This document shows, piece by piece, positions 44,380-53,541 of a DNA stretch of 53,701 nucleotides. Every line of letters starts with the position of its first letter. The stretch's first letter is position 1. The stretch covers positions 1 to 53,701 of the forward strand of contig NZ_JACRUK010000023.1 of the NCBI RefSeq assembly GCF_014305155.1, given 5' to 3'. Below the pieces are notes generated by a model, which was given only the letters and a program-made list of their open reading frames with translations, was not told where the DNA came from and did not search any database. A program made the position numbers and the translations under genes. The stretch is from Flavobacterium muglaense (GTDB taxonomy: Bacteria; Bacteroidota; Bacteroidia; Flavobacteriales; Flavobacteriaceae).

Positions 44380-45426
44380 ATGAATAAATTTACTAGAGCT
44401 GTCTTTCAGCTTGTTTTATGGCTTTTAGTTATGATTATTATTGGTTTAAACCAAGATAATATCATGCGTTTTATACACGAAAATTTAGCTGCTTATATTT
44501 GTCAAGCAGTTTTAATTATTGGGCTTATTTACTTTTTGGCACCGCATTTTCTCTTCAAAAAGAAATATGTACAGTTTGTGTTTTTTTCGATTGTGATGAT
44601 CTTAGTAGGTGCATTTCTTTCGTCATTAATGATACGAGGACATGTTGGGGCTGAAGGTCCGATACCAGATGGATTGCGACAAAACAATTTGCCACCACCT
44701 GGACTGCGTCGAAATAATCTCCCAGGACCTATATTCATCAATCTGTTATTGATTAGCGTTTCCTATGTTTTTGCTACTTTTCTGGAAACGTTCTCTTTTG
44801 CTCAAAGAAAGGAAGAAGCCTTGATTTTAAGTAGGTCTGAAACAATAGAGAATGAACTCAAGTTTTTAAAGTCACAAATAAATCCACATTTTTTATTTAA
44901 CTCCTTAAACAATATATACGCGCTGTCAATCATTGATGCGTCTAAGGCTCAGGAAAGTATTCTGTACCTGTCCGAAATGCTGCGTTATGTTTTGTACGAT
45001 TGTGAAAAACCCCTAGTGCCTATAGAAAAAGAGGTGGCTTATATTGAAGATTTTATACAGTTGTATGTTTTAAAAAGTAGTAAAAAGTATGCTATTACTA
45101 CTTCATTTACAGTAGATGACCCGAAGTTGCAAGTAGCGCCAATGCTCCTGATTCCATTTGTTGAAAACGCTTTTAAACACAGTAATATTCAAAACATTGG
45201 GGAAGGTTTTATTACAATAAACTTGCATTCTACTAACGACTCCATTGTTTTTGTTGTGGAGAATAGCTTTAAAAAAGGACCTGTTAATAAAGATAAAGTA
45301 GGAGGTATTGGTATTCGAAATGTAAAAAAACGACTATCATTACTTTATCCTGATACACATAATGTTGTAATTGTAGAAAATAATAATACCTTTAAAGTAG
45401 AATTAAAAATGAAGGTGAATGTATAA
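44380..45426 (+). CDS. LytS/YehU-type membrane histidine kinase
   Basis: A 348-residue kinase with four membrane segments (about residues 7-24, 37-56, 62-85, 117-137) and a His_kinase domain: SQINPHFLFNSLNNIY with His170, and the ATP-binding VPMLLIPFVENAFKHS-like block and GGIGIRNVKKRL. The loop between segments 3 and 4 (residues 88-117) is Pro/Arg/Asn-rich with a short repeat, GLRQNNLPPP then GLRRNNLPGP; it should face outward and may be the sensor. The end overlaps the regulator gene by eight bases. Divergent from the EF-hand/YHYH modules it probably controls. Confidence 0.92.
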   Translation: MNKFTRAVFQLVLWLLVMIIIGLNQDNIMRFIHENLAAYICQAVLIIGLIYFLAPHFLFKKKYVQFVFFSIVMILVGAFLSSLMIRGHVGAEGPIPDGLRQNNLPPPGLRRNNLPGPIFINLLLISVSYVFATFLETFSFAQRKEEALILSRSETIENELKFLKSQINPHFLFNSLNNIYALSIIDASKAQESILYLSEMLRYVLYDCEKPLVPIEKEVAYIEDFIQLYVLKSSKKYAITTSFTVDDPKLQVAPMLLIPFVENAFKHSNIQNIGEGFITINLHSTNDSIVFVVENSFKKGPVNKDKVGGIGIRNVKKRLSLLYPDTHNVVIVENNNTFKVELKMKVNV

Positions 45427-46087
45427 ATGTATTATAATCGACGATGAAGAACTAGGTAGAGAATTGCTGAAAAATCACGTAGAAAAAGTTGATTTTTTGG
45501 AGTTGGTGGGCTCGTTTGAAAATCCCTTGGATGCCATGACGATCTTAAAAAAAGAAGATATTAAAATCGTTTTTTTAGATATTCAAATGCCAGAGATTAA
45601 AGGAACAGAGTTTGCCAAGTTGGTCCCTTCAACGGCAAAGATTATTTTTACAACAGCATATTCTGAGTACGCTTTGGAAGGTTTTGAACTCGATGCAGCT
45701 GATTATTTGTTGAAGCCTATTGCTTTTCAGCGATTTTTGAAGGCTGTTCAAAAAATAAAAACAGACACGCCTATTTATCCTGATACTCTAACCATTAAAT
45801 CTGGGTATGATTTTTTTAAAGTAAAAATAGACGAGATTACCCATATCGAAAGCGATAGTGAATATGTTGTTTTTTATGCCAATCGAAAAAAGATCATGAG
45901 CTATCAAACCTTAAAATCTTTAGAAAGAACATTAGATCCTTCGCAATTTATTAGAGTGCACCGTTCTTTTATTGTGAATAAAAGCAAGGTTACAGGTCTT
46001 AAAGGTCGTGATCTAATACTCTCAGATGTTATTATTCCGGTGAGCGATAGTTATTATGAGGTGGTGAAAAAGGAGTTGTTTTCTTGA
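45419..46087 (+). CDS. LytTR-family response regulator
   Basis: A 222-residue regulator: receiver domain (CIIIDDEELGRELL, phosphoacceptor Asp54 in VFLDIQMPEIKG, KPIAFQRFLKA) and C-terminal LytTR DNA-binding domain (ITHIESDSEYVVFY, FIRVHRSFIVNKSKV). LytTR proteins bind pairs of nine-base direct repeats about 21 bp apart, which matches sites found at 41414, 43986 and 44259. It is co-translated with the LytS kinase and followed by a strong terminator. Confidence 0.95.
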   Translation: MYKCIIIDDEELGRELLKNHVEKVDFLELVGSFENPLDAMTILKKEDIKIVFLDIQMPEIKGTEFAKLVPSTAKIIFTTAYSEYALEGFELDAADYLLKPIAFQRFLKAVQKIKTDTPIYPDTLTIKSGYDFFKVKIDEITHIESDSEYVVFYANRKKIMSYQTLKSLERTLDPSQFIRVHRSFIVNKSKVTGLKGRDLILSDVIIPVSDSYYEVVKKELFS

Positions 46088-46098
46088 TATTATAAATT

Positions 46099-46128
46099 AA
46101 AAAAAGCGATCAATTGATCGCTTTTTTT
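46099..46128. terminator. Bidirectional terminator after the LytTR gene
   Basis: A 30-bp perfect palindrome centred on CAATTG, with arms AAAAAAAGCGATC and GATCGCTTTTTTT. It can also end leftward transcription of the leu operon. Confidence 0.9.
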
Positions 46129-46176
46129 AATGATTCATATGCTGTTTTATGGTTCAAGTATATACTAGAGCATAAA

Positions 46177-47238
46177 TTATAGGTTAGCTACTAACCAGTC
46201 TCCTACATCGCTTGTTTTGTAAGCTGTAGCGCCTTTAGCAACTAAATCTTCGGTTACAATTCCTTGTTCTAATGATTTGTTTACTACGGCTCTAATTGCA
46301 GCTGCTTCTTCGGTTAAACCAAAAGCGTCTTCAAACATCATTGCTGCAGATAGTACAGTAGCCAATGGGTTTGCGATATTCAAACCAGTTGCTTGTGGGT
46401 AAGAACCGTGTATTGGTTCGTATAATGAAGTATGTTCACCTACAGATGCAGATGGCATTAATCCCATAGATCCTGAAATTACCGAAGCTTCATCCGTTAA
46501 AATGTCTCCAAATAAATTCTCAGTAATCAATACATCATATGAGTTTGGCCATTGTACTAATCGCATCGCAACAGCATCTACAAATTCGTAGCTAACTGTT
46601 ACTTCTGGATAGTCTTTTTCCATAGCTTGTACAGTTTCTCTCCATAAACGAGATGTTTCTAATACGTTAGCTTTGTCTACACAACATAGTTTTTTAGATC
46701 TTGTCATGGCTAGTTCAAACCCTTTTTTAGCTAAACGTTGTACTTCGGCTCTTGTGTACACACAATTATCAAAAGCAGTTTCTCCACCGTCTCTTCTTCC
46801 TTTTTCTCCAAAGTAGATTCCGCCAGTTAATTCTCTTAAGAATACTAAATCAGTTCCTTCAATGCGTTCTCTTTTTAAAGGAGAATTGTCAATCAAAGAA
46901 GGGAAGGTAAAGGTAGGTCGCACATTGGCAAACAAACCTAGTTTTTTACGCATTAACAATAATCCTTGTTCTGGTCTCACCGGAGCAGTTGGGTCGTTGT
47001 CGTATTTTGGGTGACCAATAGCGCCAAATAAAACAGCATCAGCAGCCATACATATTTCGTGTGTTTCATCAGGGTAAGGAACGCCTACCGCATCAATGGC
47101 ACAAGCTCCAGTAAGTGCTGGTGTCCAAGTGATTTCATGATTGAATTTTTTTGCAATGGCATCCGAAACTTTTACTGCTTCATTGATTACTTCTGGTCCG
47201 ATTCCGTCTCCGGCTAAAAGGGCGATAGTGTATTTCAT
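46177..47238 (-). CDS. leuB: 3-isopropylmalate dehydrogenase
   Basis: A 353-residue NAD-dependent enzyme of leucine synthesis that oxidises and decarboxylates 3-isopropylmalate. It begins YTIALLAGDGIGPEV; substrate-binding RPEQGLLLMRKKLGLFANVRP and the metal/NAD block VLITENLFGDILTDEASVISGSMGLMPSAS, then EPIHGSYPQATG are present. Last gene of the leftward leu operon, separated from the leuA-like gene by a 212-bp region almost wholly made of a palindromic element. Confidence 0.96.
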   Translation of the reverse strand: MKYTIALLAGDGIGPEVINEAVKVSDAIAKKFNHEITWTPALTGACAIDAVGVPYPDETHEICMAADAVLFGAIGHPKYDNDPTAPVRPEQGLLLMRKKLGLFANVRPTFTFPSLIDNSPLKRERIEGTDLVFLRELTGGIYFGEKGRRDGGETAFDNCVYTRAEVQRLAKKGFELAMTRSKKLCCVDKANVLETSRLWRETVQAMEKDYPEVTVSYEFVDAVAMRLVQWPNSYDVLITENLFGDILTDEASVISGSMGLMPSASVGEHTSLYEPIHGSYPQATGLNIANPLATVLSAAMMFEDAFGLTEEAAAIRAVVNKSLEQGIVTEDLVAKGATAYKTSDVGDWLVANL

Positions 47239-47251
47239 AATTGTTTTGTTT

Positions 47252-47450
47252 TCCTCCCCCCCCGACCCCCTCCGAAGGAGGGGGAGACTGGATGGTTATT
47301 GGATTGGGTTATATTTTTTTTATTTTGTAATTCCCCTCTTTGTTGCTTTGTATTTCTTCCTTTGAAGAAATACAAAGCAATTATGGAGTGCGTTCTAAAC
47401 TTTTTTATTCATAATGTCTCCCTCCCCTTGGGGGAGGGCTGGGGTGGGGA
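47252..47450. mobile_element. MITE-like element with C-rich palindromic ends between leuA and leuB
   Basis: The ends are inverted copies of each other: 47252-47287 (CCCCCTCCGAAGGAGGGGG core) and, on the other strand, 47450-47417 (CCCTCCCC and GGGGAGGG core). Each end is itself a palindrome. Between them TTGCTTTGTATTTCTTC (47343-47359) is exactly complementary to 47364-47380, a 17-bp hairpin with loop CTTT. The right end abuts the stop codon of the leuA-like gene and the left end is 13 bp before leuB, so it fills the intergenic space. No coding capacity. Confidence 0.65.
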
Positions 47451-48968
47451 TTACTCCACATTCAACATTTTTTGTGTAGCAATTATTGCTGCAACAGTTT
47501 GATCTGAATCTAATCCTCTTGTTTTGAATTCTTTTCCGTTATTTGTCCAAGTAATCACTGTTTCGCATAATGCATCTGAGCTACTTCCTGGTGGAATTCG
47601 TACCGCGTAATCGATCAGCTTTGGTAGTTGTAAGTTTTTGCTTTTGTAAATTTTGCCTAGAGCGTTCATAAAAGCATCAAATTGTCCGTCGCCTTGGGCG
47701 TGCTCTTCAATTAGTTCTCCATCGATTCTTAAGGATAGAGTTGTTGAAGGACGCATTCCTTTGGCATGAGATAAAATGTACGATTCAACTACTATTTTTT
47801 CTTCAAAGATCTGACTGTGCAATACATCTGAAATGATATAAGGCAAATCCTCCTTGGTTACTGTTTCTTTCTTGTCACCTAATTCAATGATACGTTGGGT
47901 AACTAACTTTAAATCTTCTTGATTAAGTTGTAATCCAAGTTCTTGCAGATTTTTTTCAATATTAGCTTTACCAGATGTTTTTCCTAAAGCATATTGTCTT
48001 TTTCTTCCAAAACGTTCCGGAAGCAAATCATTAAAATACAAGTTATTTTTATTATCACCGTCGGCGTGAATACCTGCAGTTTGCGTAAAAACATTATCGC
48101 CTACAATAGGTTTGTTGGCTGGGATTCTATAGCCAGTAAATGTTTCGACTAATTTACTCACGGTGTATAATGACGATTCTTTTACATTGATTTCAATCTC
48201 AGGCATAAAGTCATTGATTACCGCAACGGTACTTTCAAGAGGTGCGTTTCCAGCGCGTTCCCCCATTCCGTTTACGGTCACGTGTAGTCCTTTTATTCCT
48301 GCTTTCAATGCTTCCATCACATTGGCAATACTCAAGTCGTAATCATTGTGAGCATGAAAATCAAAATGAATATTTGGATATTTTGCTGTTATTTGAGCAA
48401 CAAAATTATAAGTGTCTGACGGAATCAAAACTCCTAAAGTATCCGGAAGTAAAATGCGTTTCACCCCTTGTGTTACTAGGAAATCTAAAAACTGAAAAAC
48501 ATAGTCAGGTGAGTTGCGCATCCCGTTACTCCAGTCTTCTAGGTAAACGTTAGTCGCAATATTATTTTCTTTGGCAAGCGCTATTGTTTGTGCAATTTCG
48601 CTAAAATGCTGTTCAGGTGTTTTTTTTAACTGGTGCTTCAAATGATTCATTGAACCTTTGGTCAATAAATTTTGAACTTTGGCACCTGCTTTATTCATCC
48701 ATTCAATAGATAATCCGCCATCAACAAAGGTTAAAACTTCGATGCGGTTGGTATATCCTTTTTCTTTGGCCCAAGCCATAATGCCTTTTACGCCTTGAAA
48801 TTCTCCTTCGCTCACACGAGCCGAAGCAATTTCTATTCGATCAATATTTAATTCTTCCAGTAATAATTGGGCAATGGTTAATTTTTCTGCAGCAGAAAAA
48901 GATACTCCCGAGGTTTGTTCACCGTCGCGGAGTGTTGTATCCATTATTTCAATTTTTCTTTTTTCCAT
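47451..48968 (-). CDS. 2-isopropylmalate/citramalate synthase family protein
   Basis: A 505-residue DRE-TIM metallolyase: the catalytic half starts IEIMDTTLRDGEQTSGVSF, with LPDTLGVLIPSDTYNF, HFDFHAHNDYDLSIANV and VNGMGERAGNAPLE; the C-terminal 130 residues form a LeuA-type allosteric domain (ESYILSHAKGMRPSTTLSLRI). It condenses acetyl-CoA with 2-ketoisovalerate (LeuA) or pyruvate (citramalate synthase). Position between leuD and leuB favours a role in leucine synthesis, but the sequence is not typical of classical LeuA, and citramalate synthase for isoleucine remains possible. Confidence 0.85.
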   Translation of the reverse strand: MEKRKIEIMDTTLRDGEQTSGVSFSAAEKLTIAQLLLEELNIDRIEIASARVSEGEFQGVKGIMAWAKEKGYTNRIEVLTFVDGGLSIEWMNKAGAKVQNLLTKGSMNHLKHQLKKTPEQHFSEIAQTIALAKENNIATNVYLEDWSNGMRNSPDYVFQFLDFLVTQGVKRILLPDTLGVLIPSDTYNFVAQITAKYPNIHFDFHAHNDYDLSIANVMEALKAGIKGLHVTVNGMGERAGNAPLESTVAVINDFMPEIEINVKESSLYTVSKLVETFTGYRIPANKPIVGDNVFTQTAGIHADGDNKNNLYFNDLLPERFGRKRQYALGKTSGKANIEKNLQELGLQLNQEDLKLVTQRIIELGDKKETVTKEDLPYIISDVLHSQIFEEKIVVESYILSHAKGMRPSTTLSLRIDGELIEEHAQGDGQFDAFMNALGKIYKSKNLQLPKLIDYAVRIPPGSSSDALCETVITWTNNGKEFKTRGLDSDQTVAAIIATQKMLNVE

Positions 48969-49041
48969 TTTTAAATTTGATGCTTACACGAATTTTCTAC
49001 TAGAATAGAATGGTGTAATGGTATTTTGTAAAATTATAAAA

Positions 49042-49084
49042 GCAGTTACCGTATGCAACAATGAAGTGGAGCTAGGGTAACTGC
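49042..49084 (-). terminator. Inverted repeat between leuD and the leuA-like gene
   Basis: GCAGTTACC and GGTAACTGC (nine pairs) enclose 25 bases. On the minus strand it is followed by TTTTATAATTTT, so it could act as a partial terminator or mRNA-processing hairpin between two genes of the operon. Confidence 0.5.
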
Positions 49085-49101
49085 ATTATAAATGTTGTTT
49101 T

Positions 49102-49698
49102 TTAGTAAGGAAGCTTGTCAGCAAATGTTACCACCTCAGACTTCATGCTTTGTAGGTAATCAATATCATCAAAACCATTGATCATGTTGTTCTTTTTGTA
49201 TCCATTGATATCAAAAGATTCTTTTTGTCCAGTAGCTTTCAAAGTAATCGTTTGCTCTGGCAAGTTGATTTCTAATTCTGTTTTAGGATCTGCTTCAATA
49301 GCTTTGAAGATTGCATCAGCAAATTCAGGGCTTACTTGAACAGGTAAAACACCAATGTTCAAACAGTTTCCTTTGAAGATATCTGCAAAGAAAGAAGAAA
49401 CTACTGCACGGAATCCGTAATCGTACACCGCCCAAGCAGCGTGCTCACGAGAAGAACCTGAACCGAAGTTTTTTCCTCCAACAAGGATTTTACCTGAGTA
49501 AGTTGCATCATTCAAAACGAAATCAGCTTTTGGAGTATCGTCTCCATTGTATCTCCAGTCTCTAAAAAGGTTGTCTCCAAAACCTTCACGTTTTGTAGCT
49601 TTCAAGAAACGAGCGGGGATGATTTGATCCGTATCTACGTTTTCTATCGGTAGTGGCACTGCACTACTAGTAAGGATGTTAAATTTATCGTATGCCAT
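49102..49698 (-). CDS. leuD: 3-isopropylmalate dehydratase small subunit
   Basis: A 198-residue small subunit of isopropylmalate isomerase. Features are ENVDTDQIIPARFLK, the GGKNFGSGSSREHAAWAVYDYGF block that supplies substrate contacts, and FKGNCLNIGVLPVQV. It pairs with LeuC, encoded upstream in the same operon but separated here by an inserted four-helix-bundle gene and repeats, whereas leuC and leuD are usually adjacent. Confidence 0.96.
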   Translation of the reverse strand: MAYDKFNILTSSAVPLPIENVDTDQIIPARFLKATKREGFGDNLFRDWRYNGDDTPKADFVLNDATYSGKILVGGKNFGSGSSREHAAWAVYDYGFRAVVSSFFADIFKGNCLNIGVLPVQVSPEFADAIFKAIEADPKTELEINLPEQTITLKATGQKESFDINGYKKNNMINGFDDIDYLQSMKSEVVTFADKLPY

Positions 49699-50272
49699 GT
49701 TTTTATTGCTTTTGGCTTTTGGCTTTTAGCTTTTGGCTCGTTGAAAAACGGAGTCTTTGCATTAAACGTTTGCCGGTTATTTTATTGCATTTGCTTTTAG
49801 CATTTGGTCCGTTGAAAAACGGAGTTATTGCATTGAGCGTTTGCGGGTTATTTTAATTTTTCTATTAATTTTCGTAACTGTTTTCTAAGAACAACTATTT
49901 TCTCTGTAAAATCTTCGTAAGCTTCTTTTGAAGTATACTCTAATTCAAAACTTAAAAATAATAAGTATTCTACTTCAGTCGCTGATCCGTGTGCCATGAT
50001 GAGAAATCTTCTAAAATCTGCATCCGATTCTCTTCCACAACCTTCGGCTATATTTGTTGGAACAGAACTTGTGGCTCTTCTCAGTTGACTTGTTAATCCG
50101 AATAATTCCTCTTTTGGAAAATGCTTAGTGAGATTATAAATTATCATTGTTAACTGATGTCCATCTTGCCAAACAGTGTAATTTTTATAGTCTCTCATTT
50201 TATAGTTTTTGGTTCTTAACTATCTGGTTTTGCCAATTGCCAATTGCTAAAAGCCAAAAGCTAATAGCCTTT
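49699..50272. mobile_element. Repeat-bounded insertion carrying a four-helix-bundle gene between leuC and leuD
   Basis: GCTTTTGGCTTTTAGC at 49715-49730 is exactly repeated in inverse orientation at 50246-50261, each within a longer array of GCTTTTGGC/GCTTTTAGC words. Inside the left end a 71-bp direct repeat occurs twice (GTTGAAAAACGGAGT at 49740 and 49811), each holding the small palindrome CCGTT-GAAA-AACGG or a near copy. The only gene inside is the four-helix-bundle gene. I infer an insertion; no target-site duplication was identified with confidence. Confidence 0.6.
49848..50198 (-). CDS. Four-helix bundle protein (S23/23S rRNA intervening-sequence family)
   Basis: A 116-residue helical protein of the S23/IVP family: YTVWQDGHQLTMIIYNLTK, GLTSQLRRATSSVPTNIAEG and FLIMAHGSATEVEYLL are typical. 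Relatives are encoded in intervening sequences of 23S rRNA genes and as accessory (Avd) proteins of diversity-generating retroelements; here no reverse transcriptase or rRNA is near. It splits leuC from leuD and is surrounded by inverted and direct repeats, which suggests it travels as part of a small repeat-associated element. Function unknown. Confidence 0.9.
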   Translation of the reverse strand: MRDYKNYTVWQDGHQLTMIIYNLTKHFPKEELFGLTSQLRRATSSVPTNIAEGCGRESDADFRRFLIMAHGSATEVEYLLFLSFELEYTSKEAYEDFTEKIVVLRKQLRKLIEKLK

Positions 50273-51667
50273 CTAAAAAAGCTCTCTTGGATCTGTCAAT
50301 TTTCCAGTAACGGCTGCTGCTGCTGCCATAATTGGAGACGCTAGCAATGTTCTTGAACCTGGACCTTGACGCCCTTCAAAGTTTCTGTTTGACGTACTTA
50401 CTGCATATTTTCCAGCAGGTACTTTGTCATCGTTCATTGCTAAACAAGCTGAACATCCTGGTTGACGCAATACAAAACCAGCTTCAGTAAGAATATCTAA
50501 CAATCCTTCTTCTTTGATTTGTGCTTCTACAACATGTGAACCTGGGACTAACCAAGCTGTAACGTTATCTGCCTTTTTACGTCCTTTTACAATTTCAGTA
50601 AAGGCTCTAAAATCTTCAATACGTCCATTAGTACAACTTCCTAAGAAAACAAAATCAATAGGTTTCCCTATCATTACGTCATCTTCATTGAAACCCATAT
50701 AGGCTAATGATTTTTTGTAAGTTTCAGCTCCGCCTTGCACTTGGCTTGCATTGGGGATGCTTTTAGAAATACCAATTCCCATACCTGGATTTGTACCATA
50801 AGTAATCATTGGTTCGATATCTGCTGCGTCGATGTTTAATTCGGCATCAAAAATGGCATCAGCATCAGTTTTTAGCGTTTTCCAATATTCAACTGCTTTT
50901 GTCCAAGCTTCTCCTTTTGGAGCATATAATCTACCTTCAAGGAAATCGAATGTTTTTTGGTCAGGAGCAATCATACCACCACGAGCACCCATTTCGATAG
51001 AAAGGTTACAAACCGTCATACGGCCTTCCATAGACATTTCTTCAAAAACATTTCCAGCGTACTCAGCAAAATAACCTGTTCCTCCAGAAGTAGTCAATTG
51101 AGCAATAATATAAAGCGCAACGTCTTTTGGTCCTACACCTTTACTCAAAGTTCCGTTTACGTTGATACGCATTTTCTTTGGTTTTGGTTGCATGATGCAT
51201 TGTGTAGAAAGCACCATCTCTACCTCAGAAGTTCCGATTCCAAAAGCAATCGCTCCAAAAGCACCGTGAGTTGAAGTGTGTGAATCTCCACAAACAATGG
51301 TAGCACCCGGTAAAGTAATTCCGTTTTCAGGACCTACTACGTGTACAATTCCGTTTTTGGCATGACCCAATCCCCAGTGTGATATACCGTATTCAGCAGC
51401 ATTGTCTTCTAAGGCTTTCAATTGATTTGCTGATAAAGCATCTTCAACTGGTAAGTGTTGGTTAATAGTTGGTGTATTGTGATCTGCAGTAGCAAAAGTA
51501 CGCTCTGGGTATAAAACTGTAATTCCTCTTTCTTTTAAACCTAAAAAAGCAACAGGACTAGTCACTTCATGAATGAAATGGCGGTCAATAAAAAACACGT
51601 CTGGTCCATCTTCAATTTTACGCACCACGTGCGAATCCCATACTTTGTCGAATAATGTAGTACTCAT
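50273..51667 (-). CDS. leuC: 3-isopropylmalate dehydratase large subunit
   Basis: A 464-residue aconitase-family large subunit with a [4Fe-4S] cluster. Start at ATG 51667 ([15 protein letters not shown]), where homology begins. Conserved blocks: [57 protein letters not shown] and [14 protein letters not shown], the last two carrying the cluster cysteines. First gene of the leftward leu operon. No leader peptide or T-box was recognised upstream. Confidence 0.96.
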   Translation of the reverse strand: MSTTLFDKVWDSHVVRKIEDGPDVFFIDRHFIHEVTSPVAFLGLKERGITVLYPERTFATADHNTPTINQHLPVEDALSANQLKALEDNAAEYGISHWGLGHAKNGIVHVVGPENGITLPGATIVCGDSHTSTHGAFGAIAFGIGTSEVEMVLSTQCIMQPKPKKMRINVNGTLSKGVGPKDVALYIIAQLTTSGGTGYFAEYAGNVFEEMSMEGRMTVCNLSIEMGARGGMIAPDQKTFDFLEGRLYAPKGEAWTKAVEYWKTLKTDADAIFDAELNIDAADIEPMITYGTNPGMGIGISKSIPNASQVQGGAETYKKSLAYMGFNEDDVMIGKPIDFVFLGSCTNGRIEDFRAFTEIVKGRKKADNVTAWLVPGSHVVEAQIKEEGLLDILTEAGFVLRQPGCSACLAMNDDKVPAGKYAVSTSNRNFEGRQGPGSRTLLASPIMAAAAAVTGKLTDPRELF

Positions 51668-52476
51668 TTTAATATTTTTTAAGTGTAATTTTATAATGCC
51701 AATAATTGTGGTCAATTATAATAGGACAGCAAAATTAAAAAATGGTTCTAATTAGTCAATTCCAATATTCGATTTTATACGATACCCAAAATTTATTTGT
51801 TCGGTTATGTAGTTCAGTTTTTCTATAATGAGTTTTCTAACTTGTATAGGAGCGGTTTTTATTTAACTAGCAGTGGCAGTTAGATGTTTTGATTTGGTTT
51901 TTAGTGTTTTTTAAGAATAATTTAATTTTATAGTATTTTTTGTATTTTTTATTAGTGTTTAAAAAGTGTTTTATCTGTTTGTTTGCGAATTAATTAGATA
52001 CTGATCTTTTATCCTTCTGGTTTTATTTCTCTATATGTGGTTTTTTTTGTTGAAAAATGTTTTTTAAAGTTGTTTTCGAATTATTTTTTTTTGCTCAAAT
52101 ATTACGACGTTCAAATAATTAAGAGCAAGGGAATTTCTTTTTCATTTTGGTTTTTTCTGAAGGTTAAACAGGATCGGTCTGTTTTAAATCTTATCAATAG
52201 CTGTTTTAATGATGTTGATTTTTAACAACATGATTTTAAGTACGTTAAGGTTTTTTCGGCTTTGTATTCGTTCCTTTTTGTTGATAACTACGTTTGTCCT
52301 GGCATGAAAATCCTGTTTTGATCTTGAATCGGTTTTTTTTGTATTAGTATTTTTTTGTTTATTTGTAACCTGCTCATTTGTTTATAATGAAGTATTTAAC
52401 GCCTCGTTTTTAAGGTTCAAGCGTTAGTTGTAGCAGTATTAGGAATGTGTGAAAGAATGTTTTTTTAATTTTTATC
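51668..52476. other. Long AT-rich intergenic region
   Basis: About 800 bp between the divergent leuC and AraC-type genes. It is T-rich and has only a weak 62-codon frame (52037-52225) with no recognisable features, which I do not regard as a gene. No repeat, tRNA or clear promoter was recognised. Confidence 0.5.
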
Positions 52477-53541
52477 ATGATTTTATCAAAGTGGTTTCAA
52501 TTTATTGCTCCTAATTTTAAGTTCTACCGGGACGGCTTTTTTGAATTCCCCTTTGTCGCAAACACGCCCGAATTATTCATTGAGTCTACAATAAAAAGTC
52601 CAGGAAGTAAACATATTGCTAAGGAACAGCTAGTGGTGCGAAATAATCCTTTTATCAAAGGGTCTATGCGTTACCGTAAAATTGACGAAGGCTTATGGCT
52701 CACAATAACTAATGTAGAGTTTAAGCATGATAGTGTGATTAAGTCAGTTTACGCACCCGATATTCCTAGCGATCATTACTCTGTAACCTTTTCTGTTTTT
52801 GAGAGTGAAGTACAGTTGAACAATGTGTTTATTGATAAAATGCCTTTCCAGAATAAATTTTGGGCTTTTAAAAAACCTGGGGTTGATGTAGGAGCCTGTT
52901 TTTATAAGGGTTCTAAATGCCTGTTTTATATTTACTACATAAGTCCAAGTTGGCTTCAAGAGCATATCCCACTAAATCAATTAGATAGGAATCTTCCGTT
53001 TAAGAAGTTTTTAGATTCAGATAAAGGCTTCGTTTCTTATCAAGACATTGTTCCCAACGCAGTGAAATTATCTCAAGAAATTTTAGACACTTTTAAAACG
53101 TTTGGTACTGATATTTTAAATAAAACAGTTTTGAAAGCACAGTCTTTGAGTTTGTTGACTTCTTTTTTTAAACATGTTTTTGCAGACAATCGTGATGATG
53201 ATTATCAGGAAAAAGGATCTGTTGATTATAAAAAAATAGCAAAATGTGAATTGCTAATCACCACGAATTTATCCAAACCTTTTATGGGTATCGATGCGCT
53301 AGCCGAGCAACTCCATATCTCGACTTCCAAATTAAAAACCGACTTCAAATCGGTTTACGGTACTTCCATTTTACAATACATTATCGATAAAAAAATGGAA
53401 CTTGCCTTGCAATTATTAGAGAACACAGGCATGCAAGTCAAGCAAATTGCCCTCCAAGTGGGTTATGATAGTCCTAGTAAATTTAGTGCTGCTTTCAAGA
53501 AAAAGCATGAAAAACTACCTTCGGAACTGCGTCCAGAGTAG
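52477..53541 (+). CDS. AraC-family transcriptional regulator
   Basis: A 354-residue regulator. The C-terminal 100 residues hold two helix-turn-helix motifs: MGIDALAEQLHISTSKLKTDF and MQVKQIALQVGYDSPSKFSAAF followed by KKHEKLPSELR, the AraC signature. The N-terminal 240 residues form a probable ligand-binding domain without a recognised family. Single gene after a long non-coding region; no adjacent target operon is visible before the window ends. Confidence 0.9.
   Translation: MILSKWFQFIAPNFKFYRDGFFEFPFVANTPELFIESTIKSPGSKHIAKEQLVVRNNPFIKGSMRYRKIDEGLWLTITNVEFKHDSVIKSVYAPDIPSDHYSVTFSVFESEVQLNNVFIDKMPFQNKFWAFKKPGVDVGACFYKGSKCLFYIYYISPSWLQEHIPLNQLDRNLPFKKFLDSDKGFVSYQDIVPNAVKLSQEILDTFKTFGTDILNKTVLKAQSLSLLTSFFKHVFADNRDDDYQEKGSVDYKKIAKCELLITTNLSKPFMGIDALAEQLHISTSKLKTDFKSVYGTSILQYIIDKKMELALQLLENTGMQVKQIALQVGYDSPSKFSAAFKKKHEKLPSELRPE

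Noticed and set aside
47253..47287. C-rich palindrome as a simple rho-independent terminator for leuA
   Set aside because: It lies close to leuB, has no clear T-run on the minus strand and has an inverted partner at 47417-47450, so an element end explains it better.
52037..52225. 62-codon frame upstream of the AraC-type gene
   Set aside because: Phe-rich translation of T-rich non-coding DNA, no start context and no recognisable domain.
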